A stretch of DNA of 64,000 bases from UMGS1124 sp045541255. GTDB taxonomy: Bacteria > Bacillota_I > Bacilli_A > RF39 > UBA660. The notes under the pieces were generated by a model that saw only the letters and a program-made list of their open reading frames with translations, was not told the origin of the DNA and ran no database searches. The translations under genes and the position numbers were made by a program. Positions 23,856-33,688 of this stretch are shown here, piece by piece; the first letter of the stretch is position 1; the number at the start of each line of letters is the position of its first letter. The stretch covers positions 1-64,000 of the forward strand of contig JAZQIU010000027.1 in assembly GCA_045541255.1 (NCBI GenBank). The letters are read 5' to 3'.

Positions 23856-25028
23856 CTAAAAATTAAACATTATCCATTCAGGTTTAAATATTAATAATAA
23901 TCCCATAATAATCATTAATATTCCACCGATTAAATTTACAAACTTATTATATTTTGTACTAATTCCTTTAGTTTGTAAAGTGAAAAATGCAATTAAGAAG
24001 ATAATTAAATCATCTAAAATATAGAATAAAATATAAATTAATAAATAAATTATTTTTGAAAAACTTGTAACTCCATTTATTGATAATAGCTCTAAAAATA
24101 TTGTTGGAAATCCTAAAGAGCATGCAAGTTCTACAATATTTACACTTATTGCTAAAATAATTGTTCCTGTTATAGCTAATATAGTACTTTTTTTAGATAA
24201 TATTTCATTTATTTTTTTTATTATTCCTTTTCTTTTATCTTTATCAACTACATGACATCCTGTTTCTTTTCTTGTCTTTATAAAAGTATATAAATTATAT
24301 ACACCTAATATTATTGCGATGATTGCTATTATATTTCTTATAGCGGTTACCATTGTTAAGTCTAATATAAAACTTATACCAAGCATTGACAAAAAGTATA
24401 TAAACGCCCCTGTCAATATAAATGTAAAACCTACTGTAAACATTTTTTTTCTATCTTTTATACTTATAGTCATATTTATAAGCAATAAAAGTATCCACAT
24501 AGCACAAGGATTAAAACCATCAATAAAACCTAATATCACAGCTATAAGACTTAGCGAAGCATCTTTAGCTTTTAATTCTCCTAATAATGGAATATTATAT
24601 TCTTTTTCTACATCATCATCAGTTAAATAATTATCTATAATACTTTCTATACTTGTTTTTGTTGCATCGCTAAATCCAATAATATACTCTTCACCTATTA
24701 CTGTAAATGGAACATACGGTTCATTTACATTTAATGCAGTTTTAGTAGCATTCATCATTTTGCTATTATTTTCATTTTTTGTTACTTCATATGTATAAAC
24801 ATTTATTTCGTTTTTATATTCATTTTTTAGTTCATTTTCTATATATTCTATTTCCTTATGACAATGAGGGCAAATTTCACTATAAAATAAATATAAATTA
24901 ATTTTATCTTTATCAATTTTTTCTCCTACTATATTTGCTACTATATCATTATAATTTTTAGATAATGCTAAAGTATTAGTTGGTATTAGTAAAAATAAAG
25001 ATATTAATATGATTATAAATTTTTTCAA
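23856..25028 (-). CDS. Thioredoxin-CcdA fusion (DsbD-like) thiol transporter
   Basis: 390 residues: signal peptide (1-22), an extracellular thioredoxin-like domain with CPHC (C53-C56), then about six membrane helices of the CcdA/DsbD type with Cys in GFNPCAMWIL and in ACSLGFPT. DsbD proteins carry electrons from cytoplasmic thioredoxin outward; here the order of modules is inverted. The neighbour (25025-25285) is a small CPGC thioredoxin that could be its cytoplasmic partner. The start overlaps that gene's stop by ATGA. Confidence 0.8.
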   Translation of the reverse strand: MKKFIIILISLFLLIPTNTLALSKNYNDIVANIVGEKIDKDKINLYLFYSEICPHCHKEIEYIENELKNEYKNEINVYTYEVTKNENNSKMMNATKTALNVNEPYVPFTVIGEEYIIGFSDATKTSIESIIDNYLTDDDVEKEYNIPLLGELKAKDASLSLIAVILGFIDGFNPCAMWILLLLINMTISIKDRKKMFTVGFTFILTGAFIYFLSMLGISFILDLTMVTAIRNIIAIIAIILGVYNLYTFIKTRKETGCHVVDKDKRKGIIKKINEILSKKSTILAITGTIILAISVNIVELACSLGFPTIFLELLSINGVTSFSKIIYLLIYILFYILDDLIIFLIAFFTLQTKGISTKYNKFVNLIGGILMIIMGLLLIFKPEWIMFNF

Positions 25029-25285
25029 ATTATATCACTCACTTCTTCTAGTATTTCTTTTTTTGTTTTTTCTCCAATAATTCTTTTTATTTCTTTATTA
25101 TCTTTTTCAAATATAACTACTGGAAGTATATCACCAACATTATATTGTTCTATCTCCTCTTCATCTAAATCATAATCAAGACTTATATATTCATGATTAG
25201 GATAAATACTTTCTATTTCAGTCCAAATACTTTTTGAAATTAAACAGCCTGGACACCACATTGCATTTATTTTAATTATTTTCAT
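25025..25285 (-). CDS. Small thioredoxin-like protein
   Basis: 86 residues with the redox motif WCPGCL (near residue 10), the cis-Pro region LPVVIF, and a helical end. Shorter than classical thioredoxin (about 105). It overlaps the cysteine desulfurase gene by 14 bases and the CcdA-like gene by 4, so the three are translated as one unit. It could supply electrons to the membrane partner or to TtcA. Confidence 0.8.
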   Translation of the reverse strand: MKIIKINAMWCPGCLISKSIWTEIESIYPNHEYISLDYDLDEEEIEQYNVGDILPVVIFEKDNKEIKRIIGEKTKKEILEEVSDII

Positions 25286-26405
25286 TATTTATCTCCTCAT
25301 CGTATATATCTTTAAATGTTTTTAAGAATGTTTCCAATTCTTTCATCGTTGTTAAATGACTTAGACTAATTCTTATGGAATTCTTCGCTAAATCTAAATC
25401 ATTTGTTATTGCATAAACCGATTTAGATGGTGCATTTCCTAAAGAACATGCAGAAGTTGTTGATAAATATATTTCTTTTTCTTCTAATTTTTTAACAACT
25501 TTTTTAGCATCCATATTTTTTAAACTTATATTTATGGTATTTGGTATAGAGATTTTTGGACTATTTATAAAAATAGATGAAAATATACTTAGTTCTTCCC
25601 TTAAAAATTTGTTTAAACTATCAATATATTCATATCTTTCATTTAAATTATTTAAAGCTATTTCCAATGATTTATCTAATGCTATAACATTTGCTGGAAT
25701 GGGTGTTCCACTTCTATAAATAGTTGTTGATTTGCCACCATGTATTAGAGGAGTTATTTTATTATCATTTAAATTTAACAATACTCCAAAACCATTTAAT
25801 CCATAAAATTTATGAGGTGCGAATGTTACGAAATCAACACCATTAAAATCAACATTTATCTTACCTATTGCTTGAGTAGCATCTGTATGGAATATACAAT
25901 TAGGATATTCATTAACTATATTAGCAATTTTTTTAATTGGTTGAACTATACCTAATTCACTATCTACATAACAAATACTAACTAATATTGTATCTTCACG
26001 AATAGTATTTTTTAGTTCATTTATATCTACTTGTCCTTTATCATCTAAAGATAATACACTTATTTCATATCCTAAAGATGCTAAAAAATTACAAGGAGCT
26101 ATTATACTTGAATGTTCTACTGGAGATATTATAATGTGTTTTCCAATATGCTTATTTCTTTCAGCTACACCTTTTATAACTAAATTGTTTGATTCACTTG
26201 AACCACTAGTATAAATAATACTATCTTTACTACAATTAAAATATTTAGCAATATTATTTGATGATTTATCAATTGCATCACTCGCTAATTTTCCTAATGG
26301 ATGTGAACTGTTAGGGTTTGCAGTATATTTGATAGTAGAATCAACAAATGTTTTTAGAACATCTTTCTCTACTGGAGTATTTGCTGCATAATCTAAATAA
26401 ATCAT
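25272..26405 (-). CDS. Cysteine desulfurase (NifS/IscS family)
   Basis: 377 residues. PLP Lys in APHKFYG, His motif HTDATQAIGK, active-site Cys in TTSACSLG. The start LDYAANTP and the SGSSESNN motif are family hallmarks. It removes sulfur from cysteine for iron-sulfur clusters and tRNA thiolation. GGAGG precedes the ATG. It heads an operon with thioredoxin-like, CcdA-like and TtcA genes. No IscU scaffold is adjacent, so it probably serves ttcA (inference). Confidence 0.92.
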   Translation of the reverse strand: MIYLDYAANTPVEKDVLKTFVDSTIKYTANPNSSHPLGKLASDAIDKSSNNIAKYFNCSKDSIIYTSGSSESNNLVIKGVAERNKHIGKHIIISPVEHSSIIAPCNFLASLGYEISVLSLDDKGQVDINELKNTIREDTILVSICYVDSELGIVQPIKKIANIVNEYPNCIFHTDATQAIGKINVDFNGVDFVTFAPHKFYGLNGFGVLLNLNDNKITPLIHGGKSTTIYRSGTPIPANVIALDKSLEIALNNLNERYEYIDSLNKFLREELSIFSSIFINSPKISIPNTINISLKNMDAKKVVKKLEEKEIYLSTTSACSLGNAPSKSVYAITNDLDLAKNSIRISLSHLTTMKELETFLKTFKDIYDEEINNENN

Positions 26406-26551
26406 ATTATACCTCCTAAACTATAATTAATTATAACATATAAATTATTATTTTTTTATGAAACATATAATTTTTATTGTACTTTCTATTTAATTTAAAG
26501 GGTACATAAATCATTTTAAACTCATATAATAAAATTGTAAAAGGAGAATTT

Positions 26552-27535
26552 ATGAAAAAGATTATATGTATTGTTATTATTTTTGTAATAGTACTAACTG
26601 GTTCATTATTCTTTATTTTTAGAAAAGATAAGAATAATGGATTAGAGAAAGTTACTGTTGCTGAAGTTACTCATTCTGCTTTCTATGCTCCATGGTATGT
26701 TGCTATAGAAAATGGATATTTTGAAAAAAATGGAATTGAAATTGATGTAGTCTTAACAAGTGGTGCAAATAATGTTGTTGCCGCAGTATTAAGTAATGAT
26801 GTTAATATTGGATTGTGTGGTCCTGAAGCTACTATATATATTTATGAAGAAGGAGAAAAGGATTATATACAAACTTTCTCTGGGTTAACTAAAAGAGATG
26901 GACAATTTATAGTTTCTAGAGTTAAAAATGAGAATTTTAATATTAAAGATTTAAAAGGAAAAGAAGTTTTAGCAGGAAGAATTGGTGGTATGCCTGAATT
27001 AAATTTTGAAAATGCTTTAAGAAATAGTAATATAAAAATTAAAGATGTTAATATAAATACTACTGTAGATTTTGCTTCTCTATCTGGGGCATTTATTGGT
27101 GGTACTGGAGATTATGTTAATCTATTTGAACCTAATGCTACTCAATTAGAAAAATTAGGTTTTGGATATGTTGTTGCTAATATTGGTGAATTATCTGGTG
27201 AAATGCCTTACACAGCTTTTAATGCTAGAAAAAGTTATATAAATAAAAATGAGAATATTATTAAAAACTTTGCAAAATCTATTAATGAAGGTTTAGAGTT
27301 TGTAGAGAAAAACGATGCTGAAACTATTGCTAATGTTATAATAGAGCAATTCCCTGATACATCTGTAAATGATTTAATTAAAATAATTGATAGATATAAA
27401 AAAGCAGATTCTTGGCTTTCTACAACATATATTAGTAAAGAAAGTTTTGAAAACTTGGAAGATATTATGATTGAATCAAATCAGTTAAAAGAATATGTTA
27501 ATTACGAAGATTTAATCATTAATTTTTATGAATAA
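26552..27535 (+). CDS. ABC transporter substrate-binding protein (NMT1/SsuA-like)
   Basis: 327 residues: an N-terminal membrane anchor (4-24) with no lipobox Cys, then the NMT1/THI5-like fold (FYAPWYVAIENGYFEKNGI, GPEATIYIYE, GYVVANIGEL). This family binds alkylsulfonates, nitrate or pyrimidine-type thiamine precursors; the substrate here is not identifiable. AAAGGAG precedes the ATG. The ATPase gene starts eight bases inside its end. A membrane-anchored rather than lipidated binder is unusual for the group. Confidence 0.85.
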   Translation: MKKIICIVIIFVIVLTGSLFFIFRKDKNNGLEKVTVAEVTHSAFYAPWYVAIENGYFEKNGIEIDVVLTSGANNVVAAVLSNDVNIGLCGPEATIYIYEEGEKDYIQTFSGLTKRDGQFIVSRVKNENFNIKDLKGKEVLAGRIGGMPELNFENALRNSNIKIKDVNINTTVDFASLSGAFIGGTGDYVNLFEPNATQLEKLGFGYVVANIGELSGEMPYTAFNARKSYINKNENIIKNFAKSINEGLEFVEKNDAETIANVIIEQFPDTSVNDLIKIIDRYKKADSWLSTTYISKESFENLEDIMIESNQLKEYVNYEDLIINFYE

Positions 27536-28277
27536 TTTATTAAAAATTAATAATTTATCTAAAATTTATTATACTAAGTTAGGTTGTGTAGAAGCCTTAA
27601 AAAATGTTAATTTAGAAATTCATGAAGGTGAAATATTAGGTATAATTGGTAATAGTGGTTGTGGCAAAAGTACTCTACTTTCTATATTATCTAAATTAGA
27701 TAAAGAAACTAGTGGTAATATTAACTGTTCTAAAGAAGATTATGTTGTTGGATACATGATGCAAGATGATGCTTTATTTCCTTGGTTAACTATATTGGAT
27801 AATGCTACATTAGGATTAAAAATTAAAAATATTAAAACTAAAGAAAATGTAGAATATACAAAAAAGTTATTAGAAACTTATGGACTAAAAGATTTTATGT
27901 ATAAATATCCCAATAGTTTATCAGGTGGTATGAAACAACGTTTAGCTCTTATTAGAACTCTTGCTATTAAACCTGATATTTTACTTCTTGATGAACCATT
28001 TTCTAAATTAGATTTAATTAATAGATTAAGTATAAGTGATGATGTTTTTAATATTATTAAAAAAGAGCAAAAGACAACTATTATAATAAGCCATGATATT
28101 GCAGAATGCGTATCTTTATGTGATAGAGTTGCAATTATGTCTAAAAGACCTGGTACTATAAAAAATATTTATGATATAAATTTATTAAATAAAGAGTTAC
28201 CTTCTATAAATAGAACTGATGATAAGTTTTACTATTATTATGATATTTTATGGAAGGAGATAGATAAAGATGAATAA
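27528..28277 (+). CDS. ABC transporter ATP-binding protein (SsuB/TauB-like)
   Basis: 249 residues: Walker A IGNSGCGKST (about 41-50), Q-loop QDDALFPWL, signature LSGGMKQRLAL, Walker B ILLLDEPF, and H-loop IISHD. The PWL motif in the Q-loop is typical of nitrate/sulfonate/taurine importers. It powers import together with the upstream binding protein and downstream permease; the genes overlap by eight bases on each side. Confidence 0.95.
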   Translation: MNNLLKINNLSKIYYTKLGCVEALKNVNLEIHEGEILGIIGNSGCGKSTLLSILSKLDKETSGNINCSKEDYVVGYMMQDDALFPWLTILDNATLGLKIKNIKTKENVEYTKKLLETYGLKDFMYKYPNSLSGGMKQRLALIRTLAIKPDILLLDEPFSKLDLINRLSISDDVFNIIKKEQKTTIIISHDIAECVSLCDRVAIMSKRPGTIKNIYDINLLNKELPSINRTDDKFYYYYDILWKEIDKDE

Positions 28278-29049
28278 TGACTTTTTAAAAAGAATTAAAA
28301 GAAATAATTTATTAGTTAAAGTTGTTCAAATATCTATAGGAATAATATTTTTGATAAGTTGGGAATTATTAAGTAGGTATAACATTATTAATAGTTTTAT
28401 ATTTTCTAGTCCTTCTGAAATAATTAATACTATTATAGATTTATATAAAAATAATAATTTATTTAATAATATATGGGTAACTTTATATGAATTATTTATC
28501 TCTTTTGGTATCGGTAGTTCTTTAGGTTTTGTTATTGCTCTACTCTTTTATAGGTTTTCAATATTAAAAAAAATATTTGATCCATATTTAACTCTTTTAA
28601 ATAGTTTACCAAAAGTAGCTTTGGGTCCTTTATTAATAATTTGGATTGGTGCTAATACTAATTCTATTATAGTAATGGCTTTACTAATTAATTTAATTGT
28701 TTCTATAGTTGGATTTTATAATGGTTTTATAAATACTGATGATTATAAATTAAAATTAATTAAATCATTTGGTGCTAATGAAAGACAAATAATTTTTAAT
28801 TTAGTTATACCTAGTAGCATGGAAACAATATTTTCTACTTTAAAACTAAATATTAGTATGAGTTTAATTGGTGTTATTATGGGAGAATTTTTAAGTAGTA
28901 AAGCAGGCATTGGATATTTAATACTTTATGGTACACAAGTATTTAATTTAAATTTAGTTATGAGTGGTATATTTTTATTATTAATACTTTCTTATTTGTT
29001 GTATTTAGTTATAAGTATATCAGAAAATAGAATTGTTAATAAAAGCTAA
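28270..29049 (+). CDS. ABC transporter permease (SsuC/TauC-like)
   Basis: 259 residues with about six membrane helices and the cytoplasmic coupling loop (KSFGANERQIIFNLVIPSS) of the binding-protein-dependent permease family. It makes the membrane channel for the importer encoded by the two preceding genes. GGAG lies before the ATG. A hairpin terminator follows. Confidence 0.95.
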   Translation: MNNDFLKRIKRNNLLVKVVQISIGIIFLISWELLSRYNIINSFIFSSPSEIINTIIDLYKNNNLFNNIWVTLYELFISFGIGSSLGFVIALLFYRFSILKKIFDPYLTLLNSLPKVALGPLLIIWIGANTNSIIVMALLINLIVSIVGFYNGFINTDDYKLKLIKSFGANERQIIFNLVIPSSMETIFSTLKLNISMSLIGVIMGEFLSSKAGIGYLILYGTQVFNLNLVMSGIFLLLILSYLLYLVISISENRIVNKS

Positions 29050-29075
29050 TAAAGATTATTTCTCTATTAGTTTTT
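29044..29075 (+). terminator. Terminator of the ABC importer operon
   Basis: CTAATA / TATTAG stem overlapping the permease stop, followed by seven T. Confidence 0.75.
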
Positions 29076-29124
29076 TTATTTATTAAAATTTTTGGATTTG
29101 ATATAATTTAAGTGGTGGTATTAT

Positions 29125-30243
29125 ATGAATATTAAAGATAATATGTTGAGATATGAAAATGATTTAAGTGAATATGCAACTAGAGATAATGATGCTATAC
29201 GACTATTCGATAATCAAGATGATATTAGACCTAATTATTATAGAGATATAGATAGAATTATTCATAGTTTATCATATACTAGATATGGTGATAAAACTCA
29301 AGTGTTTTCTAACAATGAAAACGATCATATTTCTAAAAGAATAATCCATGTTCAATTAGTTAGCAAAATTGCTCGAACTATTGGAAGAGCTTTAAAATTA
29401 AATGAAGACTTGATAGAAGCAATTGCATTAGGCCATGATTTAGGTCACGTACCTTTCGGACATGTTGGTGAAAGTATTTTAAATAAAATTTCTTTAGAAA
29501 ATAATGAAGGTATATTTATGCACAATATACAAAGTGTTAGAAATTTAATGAATATCGAAAACAATGGAAATGGTAGAAACTTAACTATTCAAGTATTAGA
29601 TGGAATTATTTGCCATAATGGTGAAAGATTATTAGAAAAGTATGAATATAAAAATAAAAGTAAAGAAGAATTTTTACATGATGTGGATAACTCGTGGAAA
29701 GATAAAAAATATGCTAACAATTTAACTCCAATGACATTAGAAGCTTGTGTAGTAAGAGTTAGTGATATCATAGGATATATTGGTAGAGATTTAGATGACG
29801 CTATAGAAGTAGATAAAATTAGTAAAGATATTATTCCTGAAAATATTAAAAATATATTAGGTACTAATAATAAAGAAATTGTTAATACTTTGATTATGGA
29901 TATTATAAATAATTCTTATGATAAAAATTATATTACTTTTTCTAATAATGTTTATAAAGCTTTAAATGAATTAATAAAATTTAACTATGATAATATATAT
30001 TTTAAAGCAAATACTAAAGAACAAATTGAAGAATATGAGTTTATGTTTAGAGTCGTATTTAATAAATGTTTATACATTTTAGAGAATAATTTAACTGATT
30101 ATAATATTTATAAATTTTATTTAGATAAAATGAACGATAAGTATAAAAATAATACTAGTAAAGTTAGAATTGTAATAGATTATATTGCTGGAATGACTGA
30201 TAATTATTTTATAAATGAATTTAATATATTAAAAAAGATTTAG
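29125..30243 (+). CDS. dgt: dGTPase-like HD-domain phosphohydrolase
   Basis: 372 residues. The HD metal site is in LGHDLGHVPFGHVGE (near residue 100) with an earlier His in KRIIHVQLVS; the surrounding RDIDRIIHSLSYTR fits deoxyguanosine triphosphate triphosphohydrolases. Known enzymes cleave dNTPs to the nucleoside plus triphosphate, sometimes limiting phage. The substrate here is assumed from the family. It converges on rny with a shared terminator. Confidence 0.85.
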   Translation: MNIKDNMLRYENDLSEYATRDNDAIRLFDNQDDIRPNYYRDIDRIIHSLSYTRYGDKTQVFSNNENDHISKRIIHVQLVSKIARTIGRALKLNEDLIEAIALGHDLGHVPFGHVGESILNKISLENNEGIFMHNIQSVRNLMNIENNGNGRNLTIQVLDGIICHNGERLLEKYEYKNKSKEEFLHDVDNSWKDKKYANNLTPMTLEACVVRVSDIIGYIGRDLDDAIEVDKISKDIIPENIKNILGTNNKEIVNTLIMDIINNSYDKNYITFSNNVYKALNELIKFNYDNIYFKANTKEQIEEYEFMFRVVFNKCLYILENNLTDYNIYKFYLDKMNDKYKNNTSKVRIVIDYIAGMTDNYFINEFNILKKI

Positions 30244-30265
30244 AAAATTCTAAATCTTTTATTTT
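30231..30265. terminator. Bidirectional terminator between dgt and rny
   Basis: AAAAGATTTAG / CTAAATCTTTT 11-bp stem with T-runs on both strands. Confidence 0.9.
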
Positions 30266-31812
30266 GCAACTTCTTCTGCTCTTGTTTCTCTAACAACAGT
30301 TATTTTTATAGTACCAGGATATTGCATTTCAGCTTCAATTTTATCTTTAATATCTCTAGCAACTTTAAAACTTGTTAAATCATCAATTTCATCAGGTTTA
30401 ACAATAACTCTTACTTCTCTACCCGCTTGCATTGCATATGTTTTTTCTACACCATCAAAACTATTTCCAATTTCTTCTAATTGCTCTAATCTCTTAATGT
30501 AGTTTTCCATTGAATCATTTCTTGCACCAGGACGAGCAGCTGATAATGTATCAGCTATTTGTGTTATAACTGCTATAACACTTTTAGCTTCAGTATCACC
30601 ATGATGAGACGCTATTGCATTAATTACAACTTTATCTTCTTTATATTTTTTAGCAATATCTACACCAATGTCAACATGACTACCTTCTATTTCATAATCT
30701 ATAGATTTTCCAATATCATGTAGTAACCCCGCGCGTTTTGCTAAATTTATATTTTCACCTAATTCAGCAGCAATTAAGCCTGAAAGGTGCGCCACTTCTT
30801 TAGAGTGTTGTAACGCATTTTGTCCATAACTTGTTCTAAAGTTTAATTTACCAATTAATTGAACTAATTCTGGTTCAAATTTTGTTAATCCTAATTCTAT
30901 AATTGCATCGTTTCCTAATTCTATAACTCTTGCATTCATATCTGTACAAACTTTATCGTATATTTCTTCAATTCTAGTTGGATGTATACGTCCATCTTTG
31001 ATTAAAGTTTCTATAGTAAGCTTTGCAATTTCTCTTCTAAATGGATCAAATGAAGATATTACTATAGCTTCTGGTGTATCATCTATAATTAAATCTACTC
31101 CAGTTACAGCTTCTATTGTTCTAATATTTCTTCCTTCTCTACCAATTAATCTACCTTTCATATCATCATTTGGTAGTTGAATTGTAGTAACAGTTTGGAT
31201 ATTTGTAACATCATTACTATATCTTTGCATACTATTTACTAATAAATTTTTTGCTTTTTTATCTACTTCTAATTTTGCTTCTGCTTCTTTTTCTTTAATT
31301 AAAAGAGCAATTTCTTTTGACATATCTCTTTCAACTCTATCAAGTATCATTTGATGTGCTTGTTCCTTAGAAAACTTTGCAATGCTTTCTAATACTCCCA
31401 TTTCTTGTTTTAAAAGTTCATCCATCTTTAACTCTTTTTCTTGGATTTGTTTTTGTAAAGCATTTAAATTATTATCTTTTTGTTCTAAAAGATTATCTCT
31501 ATTTTGTAACATTTCTTCTCTTTTATCTAGAGATTTTTCTCTTGTTAGTAATCTTTCTTCACTAGCAAGTAATTCTTGTTTTTTTTCTTTAATTTCTTTA
31601 TCGGTTTCAGTTTTTAATTTATAACTTTCTTCTTTTAATTCTAAAATAGTATCTCTTTTATGTTTTTCCGCTTCTTTTTTTGCGTCAGCCAATAATTTTT
31701 CTGCTTTTTTACCTGCTCCTGCGCCAGTTAATACTACTACACCAAAAATTCCGCCAGCGCCTACAAGTAAACCAATTATAAGAGTTATTATGGAAGTTGT
31801 TGTTATTACCAT
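30259..31812 (-). CDS. rny: Ribonuclease Y
   Basis: 517 residues from the ATG at 31812, which has GGAGG upstream; an ATG 12 bases earlier lies in that GGAGG. One membrane anchor (about 6-28), a long coiled coil (about 35-200), KH domain (GRLIGREGRNIRTIEA), and HD domain (LLHDIGKSID, ASHHGD). It is the main endoribonuclease starting mRNA decay in Bacilli, tethered to the membrane. Monocistronic, with a strong bidirectional terminator. Confidence 0.97.
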   Translation of the reverse strand: MVITTTSIITLIIGLLVGAGGIFGVVVLTGAGAGKKAEKLLADAKKEAEKHKRDTILELKEESYKLKTETDKEIKEKKQELLASEERLLTREKSLDKREEMLQNRDNLLEQKDNNLNALQKQIQEKELKMDELLKQEMGVLESIAKFSKEQAHQMILDRVERDMSKEIALLIKEKEAEAKLEVDKKAKNLLVNSMQRYSNDVTNIQTVTTIQLPNDDMKGRLIGREGRNIRTIEAVTGVDLIIDDTPEAIVISSFDPFRREIAKLTIETLIKDGRIHPTRIEEIYDKVCTDMNARVIELGNDAIIELGLTKFEPELVQLIGKLNFRTSYGQNALQHSKEVAHLSGLIAAELGENINLAKRAGLLHDIGKSIDYEIEGSHVDIGVDIAKKYKEDKVVINAIASHHGDTEAKSVIAVITQIADTLSAARPGARNDSMENYIKRLEQLEEIGNSFDGVEKTYAMQAGREVRVIVKPDEIDDLTSFKVARDIKDKIEAEMQYPGTIKITVVRETRAEEVAK

Positions 31813-31904
31813 AATTTCCTCCATCTATTTTTTATAAATAATTTATAATCTAATAAATAACTTACATCTTTATTATAAAATTAATTTGTTCATTTTGCAA
31901 GGTA

Positions 31905-31932
31905 TTTAAAAAAAGCTATTTTTATTTAGCTT
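31905..31932 (-). terminator. Terminator of recA
   Basis: AAGCTA / TAGCTT stem followed by seven T on the minus strand, overlapping the recA end. Confidence 0.8.
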
Positions 31933-32962
31933 CTTTTGTAGTCTTTTTTTGTTCTTCTTTAATTAATTCATAATGAACTCTGATTTTTTTATCAATTTCG
32001 TCCATAATATCAGGATTATTTTCTAAATAAAGTTTTGCATTTTCTCTTCCTTGGCCAATTTTTTCACCATTATATGCATACCATGCACCACTTTTATCTA
32101 CTACATCTATCATACTACCAATATCAATAATTTCCCCTGATTTTGATACTCCTTTTCCATACATAATATCAACAGTTGTTGTTTTAAATGGTGGAGCAAC
32201 TTTATTTTTTACTACTTTAATATTAGTTTTATTACCAATAATATTCTCTCCCATTTTTATTTGTTCGCCGCGTCTTATATCTAATCTAATTGTAGAATAG
32301 AATTTTAAAGCTCTTCCTCCTGGAGTTGTTTCTGGGTTACCAAATAAAACGCCTACTTTTTCTCTTAATTGATTTATAAAAATTGCTGTAGTTTTGGTTT
32401 TATTTATTGTACCACTTAATTTTCTTAATGCTTGAGACATTAATCTTGCTTGTAATCCAACATGTGAGTCTCCCATTTCACCTTCTATTTCAGCTTGTGG
32501 AACTAATGCTGCAACTGAATCTATTACAACAATATTTACCGCTTCACTTCTAACTAATGCTTCACATATTTCTAATGCTTGTTCACCAGTATCTGGTTGA
32601 GATAATAACAATTCATCAATGTTAACTCCTAATTGTCTTGCGTATACTGGATCTAATGCATGTTCTGCATCAATAAACGCAGCTCTTCCTCCAGTTTTTT
32701 GTACTTCTGCTACTGCTTGTAATGCTATAGTAGTTTTACCACTACTTTCAGGTCCATAAATTTCTATAATTCTTCCTTTAGGAAATCCTCCAACTCCTAA
32801 TGCTATATCTAGACCTAATGAACCACTTGAAGTTGTTTCAATCTCCATGTGTTCATTACCTCCTAATTTCATTATTGAACCTTTTCCAAATTGTTTTTCG
32901 ATATCTGCTAAAACTTGTTCTAAAGCTTTATCTTTATCTGTAGTATCTTTGATAGTTTTCAT
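31922..32962 (-). CDS. recA: Recombinase RecA
   Basis: 346 residues, typical length. Walker A GPESSGKT (70-77), Walker B VIDSVAALVP, and QLREKVGV and the polymerisation start GSIMKLGG. It forms filaments on single-stranded DNA for strand exchange and SOS induction. GGAGG precedes the ATG. It lies downstream of pgsA and the RodZ-like gene, the order seen in many Firmicutes (rodZ, pgsA, recA, rny), with a hairpin between pgsA and recA. I saw no clear SOS box in the 119-base upstream region. Confidence 0.99.
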   Translation of the reverse strand: MKTIKDTTDKDKALEQVLADIEKQFGKGSIMKLGGNEHMEIETTSSGSLGLDIALGVGGFPKGRIIEIYGPESSGKTTIALQAVAEVQKTGGRAAFIDAEHALDPVYARQLGVNIDELLLSQPDTGEQALEICEALVRSEAVNIVVIDSVAALVPQAEIEGEMGDSHVGLQARLMSQALRKLSGTINKTKTTAIFINQLREKVGVLFGNPETTPGGRALKFYSTIRLDIRRGEQIKMGENIIGNKTNIKVVKNKVAPPFKTTTVDIMYGKGVSKSGEIIDIGSMIDVVDKSGAWYAYNGEKIGQGRENAKLYLENNPDIMDEIDKKIRVHYELIKEEQKKTTKEAK

Positions 32963-33063
32963 ATATCCTCCCTATTTCCTTACAAAATAATTGTAACAAT
33001 TAAAAAAATGTTTGTCAACACTTTTATCGAACAAATGTATTGCAAATATTTAATTTTTGTAAA

Positions 33064-33094
33064 AGTAAAAAGAAGACAAAATTATTTGTCTTCT
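33064..33094 (-). terminator. Terminator of pgsA
   Basis: AGAAGACAAA / TTTGTCTTCT perfect 10-bp stem followed by T-run on the minus strand; it overlaps the pgsA end. Confidence 0.85.
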
Positions 33095-33678
33095 AAAAAG
33101 TACTTTTTATTTACTATAAAATATTGAATTCCAGAATATATTGATAATATAGTTGCAATAACTAATAAAATATAATCAAGTCTAAATCCTACTAATTCAA
33201 ATGGTAAGTTAGAAAAGAATACTAGTGATAAACCAACCATCATACATATTGTTTTTATTTTACCCCAAATACTAGCTCCAACTGCTCCACTTTTAGAACC
33301 AGCTACCATTTTTATTGAATCAACAATTGTATCTCTTGTGATAATTACAACAGGTATTACTAAAGGAATATTTCCATTATAAGCTAATATGATTAACACT
33401 CCATTAACTAATACTTTATCTGCTATAGCATCCATAACTTTCCCAAAATCTGTTACTATATTATTCTTTCTTGCAATATTACCATCTAAAAAGTCTGTAA
33501 ATGATGCAATTATAAATAATATTCCAGCTATAATATAATTTAAGCTTATAGTTACATTTGCTCCTATTTTATATATTGGTACATTTAATCCTACTGCTCC
33601 ATAAGGGAACATTAATAATATAAGAACCATTGCTGCTAACACTAATCTACACATTGTTATTTTATTTGGTAAATTCAT
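33082..33678 (-). CDS. pgsA: Phosphatidylglycerophosphate synthase
   Basis: 198 residues with about four to five membrane helices. The CDP-alcohol phosphotransferase motif D-G-x2-A-R-x8-G-x3-D-x3-D is complete (FLDGNIARK ... FGKVMDAIADK). It joins CDP-diacylglycerol and glycerol-3-phosphate in the membrane to start phosphatidylglycerol synthesis. GGAG lies before the ATG. It follows the RodZ-like gene by ten bases, so both are probably cotranscribed. Confidence 0.95.
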   Translation of the reverse strand: MNLPNKITMCRLVLAAMVLILLMFPYGAVGLNVPIYKIGANVTISLNYIIAGILFIIASFTDFLDGNIARKNNIVTDFGKVMDAIADKVLVNGVLIILAYNGNIPLVIPVVIITRDTIVDSIKMVAGSKSGAVGASIWGKIKTICMMVGLSLVFFSNLPFELVGFRLDYILLVIATILSIYSGIQYFIVNKKYFLEDK

Positions 33679-33688
33679 AATATATCTC

